A stretch of DNA of 64,000 bases, taken from positions 1-64,000 of the forward strand of contig CAYPQM010000004.1 in the NCBI GenBank assembly GCA_964412845.1. The letters run 5' to 3'. The DNA is from JAWWPY01 sp964412845 (GTDB lineage: Bacteria; Actinomycetota; Actinomycetes; Streptosporangiales; Streptosporangiaceae). Shown in pieces: positions 33,638-40,912 of the stretch. The translations under genes and the position numbers were made by a program. Under the pieces are notes generated by a model. That model worked only from the letters and a program-made list of their open reading frames with translations, ran no database searches and was not told the origin of the DNA. Each line of letters opens with the position of its first letter. Position 1 is the first letter of the stretch.

Positions 33638-35058
33638 GGAAAGCCGATGTGATCGTGGTCGGCTCCGGGCCGAACGGGCTGGCGGCGGCGTTGACCCTGG
33701 CCCGCGCCGGTCTCGTCGTGGACGTCATCGAGGGGGCTGACACCCCGGGCGGAGGCTGCCGGACCGAGGAGCTCACGCTGCCGGGCTTCCAGCACGACGT
33801 CTGCTCGGCGGTCCACCCGCTCGCCGCCGCATCCCCGTTTTTCCTGGGCACCGACCTGGCGGCGCGCGGTGTCACGCTGCGCGTCCCTAAGGTCGCGTTC
33901 GCCCATCCGCTGGACGGCGGGCGGGCGGCGGCCGTCTCGGGATCGGTGGACGAGACGGCCGGGGGGCTCGGGACTGACGGCGCCAGGTACCGGCGGCTGC
34001 TCGCCCCCCTGGTCCGGGACACCCAGCTCACCCTGCCCGACATCCTCGCCCCGCTGCGGTCCGTCCCCGGGCATCCGCTGGCCATGGCCCGGTTCGGCCT
34101 GGACGGGATCCAGCCGGCCAGCCTGCTGGCCCGGCGATTCAAGACGCAGGAGGCCCAGGCGCTGCTGGCGGGCGTCGCGGCGCACTCCATGCTCCCGCTC
34201 AGCGCGCCGCTGACCAGCGCGTTCGGGCTGGTGCTGCTGATGGCGGCCCATTCGGTGGGCTGGCCGGTGATCGAAGGTGGCAGCGCCCGGCTCGCCGACG
34301 CGCTGGTGGCCGAGCTGACCTCACTGGGCGGCCAGGTCGAGACCGGCCGCTGGGTCCGGTCGCTGGACAGCCTGCCGCCGGCCCGCGCAGTCGTCCTCGA
34401 CGTGACCCCGCGCCAGCTCGTCGCGATCGCGGGCGACCGGCTGCCGGCCAGGCACCGGGCGGCGCTGGAAAGGTTCCGTTATGGTCCCGGCGTCTGCAAG
34501 GTCGACTGGGCGCTCAGCGGGCCGGTGCCCTGGCAGGCCGCGGCCTGCCGGGAAGCGGGCACGGTGCACGTGGGCGGCACGCTCGCCGAGGTGGCCCGGA
34601 GCGAAGCGGACGTGACCGCCGGCCGGCTCCCGGAACGTCCCTACTGCCTCGTGGCGCAGCCGGGCGTGGTGGACCCGACGCGGGCCCCAGCCGGCGGCCA
34701 GACGCTGTGGGCGTACTGCCACATGCCGTCCGGCTCGGCAGTGGATGCCTCCGGCCGGATCGAGGCGCAGATCGAGCGGTTCGCGCCAGGCTTCCGTGAC
34801 CTGATCCTGGCCAAGGCGGTCCGGACGGCGGCCGATATGGAGCGGCACAACCCGAACTACATCGGCGGGGACATCAACAGCGGGGCGGGGACCCTGCGCC
34901 AGACGTTCTTCCGGCCCACCTCGCGGTGGAACCCGTACCGGACCGCCGTGGACGGCGTCTACCTGTGCTCCGCATCCACCCCTCCCGGGGGCGGGGTGCA
35001 CGGCATGTGCGGCGCGGGGGCGGCCCAGGCGGTGCTCGCCGACCTCGGCGTGGGCTGA
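33634..35058 (+). CDS. Phytoene-desaturase-like FAD-dependent oxidoreductase
   Basis: A 474-residue flavoprotein of the CrtI/NAD(P)-FAD oxidoreductase group. The FAD-binding motif VIVVGSGPNGLAAALTLARAG is at the N-terminus, followed by the GGGCRTEELTLPGFQHDVCS segment. The C-terminal FAD contact reads DGVYLCSASTPPGGGVHGMCG. No carotenoid genes are nearby, so a desaturase role is unsupported; actinobacterial relatives are mostly uncharacterised. ATG 33634 overlaps the MBL gene stop in ATGA, making it the third gene of the operon starting at 31787. Confidence 0.85.
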   Translation: MRKADVIVVGSGPNGLAAALTLARAGLVVDVIEGADTPGGGCRTEELTLPGFQHDVCSAVHPLAAASPFFLGTDLAARGVTLRVPKVAFAHPLDGGRAAAVSGSVDETAGGLGTDGARYRRLLAPLVRDTQLTLPDILAPLRSVPGHPLAMARFGLDGIQPASLLARRFKTQEAQALLAGVAAHSMLPLSAPLTSAFGLVLLMAAHSVGWPVIEGGSARLADALVAELTSLGGQVETGRWVRSLDSLPPARAVVLDVTPRQLVAIAGDRLPARHRAALERFRYGPGVCKVDWALSGPVPWQAAACREAGTVHVGGTLAEVARSEADVTAGRLPERPYCLVAQPGVVDPTRAPAGGQTLWAYCHMPSGSAVDASGRIEAQIERFAPGFRDLILAKAVRTAADMERHNPNYIGGDINSGAGTLRQTFFRPTSRWNPYRTAVDGVYLCSASTPPGGGVHGMCGAGAAQAVLADLGVG

Positions 35059-35111
35059 GTGCTGCGGGCCGGGTGCCGGTGTGTGCTGCTGGCCAGACGC
35101 CGGAGATGCTT

Positions 35112-35765
35112 TCAGCCGGATGGCGGCGGCTCGGTCAGCCTGGTCCAGGTGCGGGCCAGCCAGTGCTCATACGCATCGAGGTCCCAGTCCGTCATCCGGG
35201 CGATGAGCAGGTAGGTCTCGGCGGCGCCCAGCAGGCTGGCGGTGTCGATGAGCCATTCGAGGTCGATGGCCGCGTCCAGCAGGCCGTCGTCGGCCATCCG
35301 GGTCCACATGACCGACTGGGCGTGCCGGGATTGCTCGCGGCCTTGCTGCCAGAATCCGGCGATCAAGGGTTCGATGGCCGCAGCCTGCTGGGCCACGGCG
35401 AACAGTGCGCCCGCGCGTTGCATGATCTGCCGCCCCATCGCCGCGGCGGCCGAGACCCGCTCGGCTCGGCTGGGGGCGGTGAACGCCGCCTGCGCCCACT
35501 CGCGGCCCAGCACATCCACCGGTTCGGTGTCACCGACGATGGCCACGTCGACGACCCGCTTGAAGAGCGCGGCCTTAGTGCCGAAGCGCACGTAGACGGT
35601 CCGCGCGCCGACCTGCGCACGGTCGGCGACCGCGGCCAGCGTGGTGGCCAGGTAGCCATCGGCGAGGAACAGCTCAGTGGCGGCCGCCAGGATGCGCTCC
35701 TCGGTGTGTGCGACCTGCGCTTGCCGCAGCGGCCGGCGGGTGCCTGGGGGGTTGACTTGGCTCAT
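35112..35765 (-). CDS. TetR-family transcriptional regulator
   Basis: A 217-residue regulator. N-terminal HTH: EERILAAATELFLADGYLAT, LAAVADRAQVGARTVYVRFGTKAALFKRVVD. The remainder is a helical ligand-binding domain. ATG 35765 is preferred over the longer open frame since the operator lies in between. It is divergent from the glyoxalase-fold gene across 53 bp, with a symmetric operator that very likely controls both. Confidence 0.92.
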   Translation of the reverse strand: MSQVNPPGTRRPLRQAQVAHTEERILAAATELFLADGYLATTLAAVADRAQVGARTVYVRFGTKAALFKRVVDVAIVGDTEPVDVLGREWAQAAFTAPSRAERVSAAAAMGRQIMQRAGALFAVAQQAAAIEPLIAGFWQQGREQSRHAQSVMWTRMADDGLLDAAIDLEWLIDTASLLGAAETYLLIARMTDWDLDAYEHWLARTWTRLTEPPPSG

Positions 35766-35771
35766 CACAAG

Positions 35772-35808
35772 ATGCAGTCTAACTGCATTGGCTGCATTCA
35801 AACTGCAT
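35772..35808. promoter_or_regulatory. TetR operator in divergent promoter
   Basis: ATGCAGT (35772-35778) and ACTGCAT (35782-35788) form a perfect 7-bp inverted repeat with a 3-bp spacer. Two further copies of the half-site core follow, CTGCATT at 35792 and ACTGCAT at 35802. The latter borders the Shine-Dalgarno sequence of the rightward gene, so binding would block both directions. Confidence 0.8.
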
Positions 35809-35818
35809 CGGAGGAGTC

Positions 35819-36325
35819 ATGGGAGCGCCGGACGCGCCGGCCCTGGCCGGCATTCATCACCTCAAGCTGCCAGTGGGCGACCTCACCCGGTCGCGCACGT
35901 GGTACCACAGCCGTCTCGGCTATGCCGTCGAAGCTGAGTTCGTCGAGCAAGGGCGGCTGATGGGCTACAGCCTGGCGCACCCCAACGGGGGACCGCCGCT
36001 GGGCCTGCGGCTCGACCCGGCGCGTGCCCGGGCGGTGGCGGGCTTCGACTACTTCGCCATCGGCGTGCCGAGCAAGGCGGCGATGGATGAGCTTGCCGGC
36101 CGCCTGACCGCGCTGGGCGAGACCCACGCCGGTGTGCACCGGGCCAGCTTTGGCTGGATCCTGCCGCTGCTGCACGATCCCGACGGGCACGAAGTCCGCT
36201 TCTACACCACGGAGCATCACACCGATCCCCCCGCCGCCGGGGTTACCGCCATCACCGACCCACGGGAGAGCGCGGAGGCGGCGGAAGCGGCTGAGGCGGC
36301 GGCGCAGAACGCGGCGCAGGCGTGA
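35819..36325 (+). CDS. VOC/glyoxalase-superfamily protein
   Basis: A 168-residue vicinal-oxygen-chelate protein: GIHHLKLPVGDLTRSRTWYH at the N-terminus carries the first metal-ligand His, and the C-terminal half has PLLHDPDGHEVRFYTTEHH with a typical closing Glu/His region. ATG 35819 has GGAGG at 35810-35814. The last 25 residues are Glu/Ala repeats. Controlled by the divergent TetR protein through the operator at 35772; the substrate is unknown, but small-molecule detoxification or resistance fits this pairing. Confidence 0.85.
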   Translation: MGAPDAPALAGIHHLKLPVGDLTRSRTWYHSRLGYAVEAEFVEQGRLMGYSLAHPNGGPPLGLRLDPARARAVAGFDYFAIGVPSKAAMDELAGRLTALGETHAGVHRASFGWILPLLHDPDGHEVRFYTTEHHTDPPAAGVTAITDPRESAEAAEAAEAAAQNAAQA

Positions 36326-36391
36326 GGCGGGCCGGCTAACGGGCAGGCGGAGCCGCCGCCACGACGGCGTTACCCAAGCTGACCTCGGGCG

Positions 36392-36955
36392 CTAGACGGA
36401 GGGGGTGGACTCGCGCAGCAGGGCGATGTGCTGCCGCAGCACCTCCTCCATCTGGCCGTAGAACTCCACGATCAGCCGCAGCTCGTCGTCGCTGTATCGC
36501 TCCGCCATCGCCTGCCACGCCTGGACCATCGGCAGGAAGACTGACGCGACGTTGCTGATCGCGCGTTCCAGTACCAGGTGGATGACCACGCGGCGACGGT
36601 CGCTGGTGTCCCGCTCCCTGGTCACGTAACCGGCCTCTGCCAGCCGGTCGATGACCCCGGTGATCGACGCGGTGGTCAGGCCCGTGGCCTTGGCCAGCTG
36701 GCCCGCTGTCATGTGACCGCTGAAGCTGAGGATGTTGAGGCAGTTCAGGTCGGTGGCGTTGATGCCGATCTGATCCGCGGCCGCCTGGCCCATGAGCTGC
36801 ATCAGGGAGCCGGTCCGGCGGATCGCCGCGCCGAACGCCAAGGCGAGCTGCGCGCGCTCCGGGCGCCCGGTGCTGGCGGTGAACGGCTCGGCCCAGGGCA
36901 GCTCCCAGGCGCCATCCTCGGCGCTGGGCGGCGATCCCTGCGGGTCCTCTGACAT
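36392..36955 (-). CDS. MarR-family transcriptional regulator
   Basis: A 187-residue regulator with winged helix: LSFSGHMTAGQLAKATGLTT (recognition helix region ASITGVIDRLAEAGYV) and the wing TRERDTSDRRRVVIHL. ATG 36955 has AAGGAG upstream. Divergent from the MFS exporter at 37054, which it probably represses until an inducer binds. The 98-bp gap is unusually AT-rich and carries overlapping promoter-like sequences. Confidence 0.92.
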   Translation of the reverse strand: MSEDPQGSPPSAEDGAWELPWAEPFTASTGRPERAQLALAFGAAIRRTGSLMQLMGQAAADQIGINATDLNCLNILSFSGHMTAGQLAKATGLTTASITGVIDRLAEAGYVTRERDTSDRRRVVIHLVLERAISNVASVFLPMVQAWQAMAERYSDDELRLIVEFYGQMEEVLRQHIALLRESTPSV

Positions 36956-36971
36956 GCTTAAGCTCCTTATT

Positions 36972-37026
36972 AGTTAAGCTACCTAGACAATAGTAAGGCG
37001 AGATGTTAGCTTGCCTAGGTGTAATT
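36972..37026. promoter_or_regulatory. AT-rich divergent promoter between marR-like and MFS genes
   Basis: Two related blocks in the same orientation, TTAAGCTACCTAG (36974-36986) and TTAGCTTGCCTAGG (37006-37019), could be MarR half-sites. On the minus strand TACTAT with TAGGCA 16 bp before it looks like a promoter for the regulator; on the plus strand TAGACA followed by TAGCTT at 17 bp spacing is a candidate for the pump. Confidence 0.5.
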
Positions 37027-37053
37027 CTGATTCCTCCGGGAGCGGAGATCCCC

Positions 37054-38886
37054 ATGACTTCCGACGCTCAGATCCTGGCACCTCCGGCAGCCCCGGGCGA
37101 GGGCGCCGACCCACGCCGCTGGCTGACCCTCGTGATCTTGCTGCTCGCCGCTTTCATGAACCTGCTGGATGTCTCGATCGTTAACATCGCGATCCCGTCC
37201 ATCCAGCGTGACCTGCACGCCAGCTACGCCGATGTGCAGTGGGCGCTGGCCGGGTACACGCTGGCCTACGCGGTGGTGCTGATCACCGGCGGCAGGCTCG
37301 GCGACGCGTTCGGCCGTAAACGGCTGTTCCTGATCGGCGTCATCGGGTTCACTCTCATGTCGGCGCTGTGCGGAGCTGCGCAGAGCCCGGGCATGCTTAT
37401 CGCCAGCCGGGTCGCGCAGGGCGCGATGGGCGCGATCATGATCCCGCAGGTGCTGTCCGTCATCCAGGTCATCTTCCCGCCGGCCGAACGAATCAAGGCG
37501 CTGGCCGGGTTCGGGGTCACGGCCGGCCTCGGCACCGTGAGCGGCCCGCTGCTCGGCGGGCTGCTGACCCAGCACAGCCTGCTCGGACTCGGCTGGCGGT
37601 CGATCTTCCTGATCAATGTCCCCGTCGGCATCCTCGCGGTGGCCGCGGCGGCGATCCTGGTCCGCGAATCCCGTGCCCCGCAGCCGCCGAAACTGGACCC
37701 CGGCGGCGTTGCCCTGGTCAGCGCCGCACTCTTGCTACTGCTCTACCCGCTCGTGCAGGGCCGCCAGCTCGGCTGGCCGGCCTGGACCTTCGTCTCGATG
37801 GCCGCGGCCGGGCCGGCCTTCGGGCTGTTCGTTGGCTACGAGCGGATGAAGGCCCGCAAGGACGGCTCGCCGCTGGTGCCGCTGAGCCTGTTCCGCGAGC
37901 GTGCGTTCAGCGTCGGAATGTCGATCGCGGTCACGTTCTTCCTGGGGGTCGCCTCATTCGCGCTGGTCCTGACCCTGTTCCTGCAGATCGGGCTCGGCTT
38001 CGAGCCGCTGCACGCCGGGCTGACGTTCCTGCCGTTCTCCGGGGGCGTGCTGGTCGCGTCAGCGGCGGCGGCCCGGCTCGCGCCCCGCTTCGGCCGCGGC
38101 GTCACGATGACTGGTGCGCTCGTCATGGCCGCGGGCATGGCCGGCCTGATCGCGATCGTCCATCACTACGGGGTGGCGGTGACAACCTGGGACATGGCGC
38201 CCGGCCTGGTGGTGGCCGGCCTGGGCATGGGCAGCGTCCTCGCGCCGCTGGCTGACATCCTGCTCGCGGGGGTGCCCCGCCAGCACGCTGGCTCGGCGTC
38301 CGGCCTGCTCAACACGGGATTCCAGGTGGGTGCATCGATCGGGATCGCGGTCATCGGCGTGATCTTCTTCGGCCTGCTCGGCAGCCAGTCGGGGCCGGCG
38401 GCCACCGCGGTCGCGCCGCAGTTGCGGACCGGGCTGGCGGCGGCGGGCGTTCCGGCCCAGTTCTCCGGAAGGATCGTTACCCAGTTCCGCGGCTGCCTGC
38501 ACGACCGCCTGATCGCGGCCGACCCCACCGTCACGCCGGCCTCGTGCCGGCGGAGCGGCACGAGCCGCGCGCTGCCGGCCGCGGCCGGCAGCGTCCTGGC
38601 CGGGGCCGGCGGCGCCGCGGAGCGTCGGGCCTTCGTCGGCGCGCTCCAGCGCACCCTGTGGTTCCAGGTCGGCGTGCTCCTGCTCAGCTTCCTGCTGATG
38701 CTCGCGCTGCCGGCCGGATCAGGCCGGCGCGCCGTGCCTGGCACCGAGCCCGCTGCCGCTGGCGGCGCGGAGAGTGCTGGTGCTGGTGCTGCCACGGCCG
38801 GTGCCGCCCGTGCCGGTGCTGGTGCTGAGGGTGCCAGCGTCGGCGGTGCTGGCGGGCCTGCCGCGGAAGGAACCGCCGATGCCTGA
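37054..38886 (+). CDS. MFS drug exporter, DHA2 (14-TM, EmrB/QacA) family
   Basis: A 610-residue membrane protein. Motif D1-like LDVSIVNIAIPSIQRDL in TM1, motif A GGRLGDAFGRKRLFLIG, and motif C VTAGLGTVSGPLLGGLL in TM5 mark an exporter; around 14 TM helices can be counted. An insertion with two Cys (FRGCLHDR, ASCRRSG) precedes the last TM. After the last TM comes a ~60-residue Ala/Gly-rich tail encoded by GGTGCTGGTGCT-type repeats (38775-38880). ATG 37054 begins just after a G-rich stretch. Control by the divergent MarR protein is likely; substrate unknown. Confidence 0.92.
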   Translation: MTSDAQILAPPAAPGEGADPRRWLTLVILLLAAFMNLLDVSIVNIAIPSIQRDLHASYADVQWALAGYTLAYAVVLITGGRLGDAFGRKRLFLIGVIGFTLMSALCGAAQSPGMLIASRVAQGAMGAIMIPQVLSVIQVIFPPAERIKALAGFGVTAGLGTVSGPLLGGLLTQHSLLGLGWRSIFLINVPVGILAVAAAAILVRESRAPQPPKLDPGGVALVSAALLLLLYPLVQGRQLGWPAWTFVSMAAAGPAFGLFVGYERMKARKDGSPLVPLSLFRERAFSVGMSIAVTFFLGVASFALVLTLFLQIGLGFEPLHAGLTFLPFSGGVLVASAAAARLAPRFGRGVTMTGALVMAAGMAGLIAIVHHYGVAVTTWDMAPGLVVAGLGMGSVLAPLADILLAGVPRQHAGSASGLLNTGFQVGASIGIAVIGVIFFGLLGSQSGPAATAVAPQLRTGLAAAGVPAQFSGRIVTQFRGCLHDRLIAADPTVTPASCRRSGTSRALPAAAGSVLAGAGGAAERRAFVGALQRTLWFQVGVLLLSFLLMLALPAGSGRRAVPGTEPAAAGGAESAGAGAATAGAARAGAGAEGASVGGAGGPAAEGTADA

Positions 38887-38936
38887 TCTGCCCGCCGGCC
38901 GCCCTCGGCTGGCCACCGCAGCGCGAAGGAGTTGAG

Positions 38937-39560
38937 ATGCGACTCGCGATATTGGGCGCCACCGGCCGGATCGGCGGTCACCTGCTGAGCTGGGCCGTGG
39001 ACGCCGGTCACCCGGTGCACGTGCTGGCCCGGGACGCTGCCGCGGTGCCGGTCCGGCCGGGTATCACGGTTACCGAGGGCAGTGCTCTGGACCCGGTGGC
39101 CGTGGCTGACGTGATCGCCGAGGCGGACGCGGTGCTGTCCGCGCTCGGCCCACGCGGGGCCAAGGCTCCGGCGCTGCTCGCGACCGCCGCGTCCAACGTG
39201 GTCGGGGCCATGGCCAAGACGGGTGCCCGCCGCCTGATCTGCGTGTCCGCCGTGGGCGCCTTCATCGCCGAGGATCCCGGTGCCCCGTTCCTGATCAAGC
39301 TGATCCTGCCGCGCGTCCTGGCCAAGCCGTTCGCCGACGTGCGGGCCATGGAGCAGGTTGTCCAGGCGAGCGACCTCGACTGGACACTGGTGCGCGCGAC
39401 GAGGCTGGTCGACAGCCCGCTAACCGGCCACTACCAGGTCCGCCCGCAGTACCCGCCGCCTGGCCTGACGAAGATCTCCCGCGCCGACGTCGCGCACTTC
39501 ATCATCGGCGCCCTCACGGACTCCAGCTACCTCGGCCAGACCCCCGCGGTCGCCTGCTAA
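38937..39560 (+). CDS. NAD(P)H-binding protein, NmrA-like atypical SDR
   Basis: A 207-residue protein with the Rossmann motif LAILGATGRIGGHLLSWAV at the N-terminus, then ALGPRGAKAPALLATAASNV and RLICVSAVGAF. Active-site Tyr/Lys of classical SDRs is absent, as usual for the NmrA/HSCARG-like group, members of which sense or reduce with NAD(P)H. ATG 38937 has GGAG upstream. It lies 50 bp after the MFS gene and may be cotranscribed. Confidence 0.85.
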   Translation: MRLAILGATGRIGGHLLSWAVDAGHPVHVLARDAAAVPVRPGITVTEGSALDPVAVADVIAEADAVLSALGPRGAKAPALLATAASNVVGAMAKTGARRLICVSAVGAFIAEDPGAPFLIKLILPRVLAKPFADVRAMEQVVQASDLDWTLVRATRLVDSPLTGHYQVRPQYPPPGLTKISRADVAHFIIGALTDSSYLGQTPAVAC

Positions 39561-39629
39561 TCCGCCCCTCAGCGATCCGGAACGACAGCTGTGCCACTCC
39601 GATGCTGCTGCGAGGGCTTGAGGTGGCCG

Positions 39630-40733
39630 TTAGGACTGACCGTCGGCGACAGCGGCGTCTACTTCGGCGCGGCGCGCGGCGAGTTCGGCGGCGTACTTCT
39701 CCTGGTCCACCCGCTCCGCGATCTCCTCGTCGTCGCGCATCACCGAGTCCAGGTCGACCCCGGCCGCGTCGAGCACACCGAGATCGGCGTAGGCGCGCTG
39801 CACCTTCGGGCCCCACAGCCCGATGTCTTTCACGCAGGGCACGATCCTGCTGAAGAGCAGAGACCGGAACGCCTGCTGGACGGGCGACTTCTCGGTGAAC
39901 TCCAGGCACTCGGCCACGTCGAAGCCCATCTGCTCCCAGACTTCGCGCGCCACGAACCTGTTGCGCATCAGGTAGCAGCCCTCGACGACAAACTCCTCGC
40001 GGTCGGCCCGCTCCGCCGCGGTCAGTCCGGCGTAGTAGTCGCGGAGCGCGAGCCGGCCAAACGCCACATGCCGCGCCTCGTCCTGCATGACATACGCGAG
40101 GACCTGCTTGACCAGGGGATTGGTGGCCATGTCCCGGTGCACGCCGAACGCGGCGAGGGCGAGTCCCTCGATCAGCACCTGCATTCCGAGGTACGGCAGG
40201 TCCCAGCGGGAATCGCTGAGCGCGTCCGACAGCAGCTTGGCCAGGTCCGGGTTGACGGGGTAGTAGAGGCCGATCTTCTCCCGCATGAACCGCGAGAACA
40301 GCTCGACATGCCGCGCCTCGTCCATGGCCTGAGTCGCCGCATAGAACTTCGAGTCCATGTCGGGCACGGATTCGACGATCCGCGCGGCCACCGTCAGTGC
40401 GCCCTGCTCGCCGTGCAGGAACTGGCTGAACAGCCAGGCCGAGAGATGGTGGCCAAGGTCGGCGCGCTCAGATTCGGACAGGATGTTCCACTGACGTGAG
40501 CCGTAGATCGGGCTGAACTCGTCGGAAAGCCCCATCACGTTGGCGGGGTCCACCGGGAGTTCCCAGTCGACCCGCTTGGCCGCGTCCCATTGCTTGTCCT
40601 TGCCCCGCTGGTAGAGGTCAAGCAGGCGGGTCCGGCCTTCGTCGTACTCCCAGCTGAAGCGGGTGGCGCCGGCCGCGGGGACGTCCCAGGTGCCGGGCTC
40701 GACGGGGGTGACGTAGTGGTCGTACGTGCTCAC
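39630..40733 (-). CDS. Ferritin-like diiron-carboxylate protein
   Basis: A 367-residue four-helix diiron protein. The two metal half-sites are visible: first Glu in FLHGEQGALTVA with MDEARHVELFSRF, second Glu in VLIEGLALAAF with MQDEARHVAFGRL. This doubled E...DEARH pattern is that of ribonucleotide-reductase-R2/AurF-like oxygenases and oxidases. GTG 40733 has TGGAG at a good distance; GTG 40745 is possible. The neighbours do not hint at a substrate. Related actinobacterial proteins are uncharacterised as far as I know. Confidence 0.85.
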   Translation of the reverse strand: MSTYDHYVTPVEPGTWDVPAAGATRFSWEYDEGRTRLLDLYQRGKDKQWDAAKRVDWELPVDPANVMGLSDEFSPIYGSRQWNILSESERADLGHHLSAWLFSQFLHGEQGALTVAARIVESVPDMDSKFYAATQAMDEARHVELFSRFMREKIGLYYPVNPDLAKLLSDALSDSRWDLPYLGMQVLIEGLALAAFGVHRDMATNPLVKQVLAYVMQDEARHVAFGRLALRDYYAGLTAAERADREEFVVEGCYLMRNRFVAREVWEQMGFDVAECLEFTEKSPVQQAFRSLLFSRIVPCVKDIGLWGPKVQRAYADLGVLDAAGVDLDSVMRDDEEIAERVDQEKYAAELAARRAEVDAAVADGQS

Positions 40734-40912
40734 GGCGGGCTCCACGGAGAGACGATGCCCTCATATTACTGGCTGGTACACAAATGCTCCAGAGCCAGAA
40801 TGCGCCAGGCAGGCGCGATCCCAGCGCCCGTCCCGGGGTGCTAAGGCCAGGACCGTGAAGTTACTGCTGCGGAAGGGTGGCAAGAGGCCTTGACCTGGGG
40901 GAGCTGTGCGGG

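Noticed and set aside
33634..35058. Carotenoid biosynthesis gene crtI
   Set aside because: Only the general FAD-desaturase fold is seen; no other carotenoid gene is present.
38775..38880. GGTGCTGGTGCT repeats as a separate genetic element
   Set aside because: They are in frame and simply encode the Ala/Gly tail of the MFS protein.
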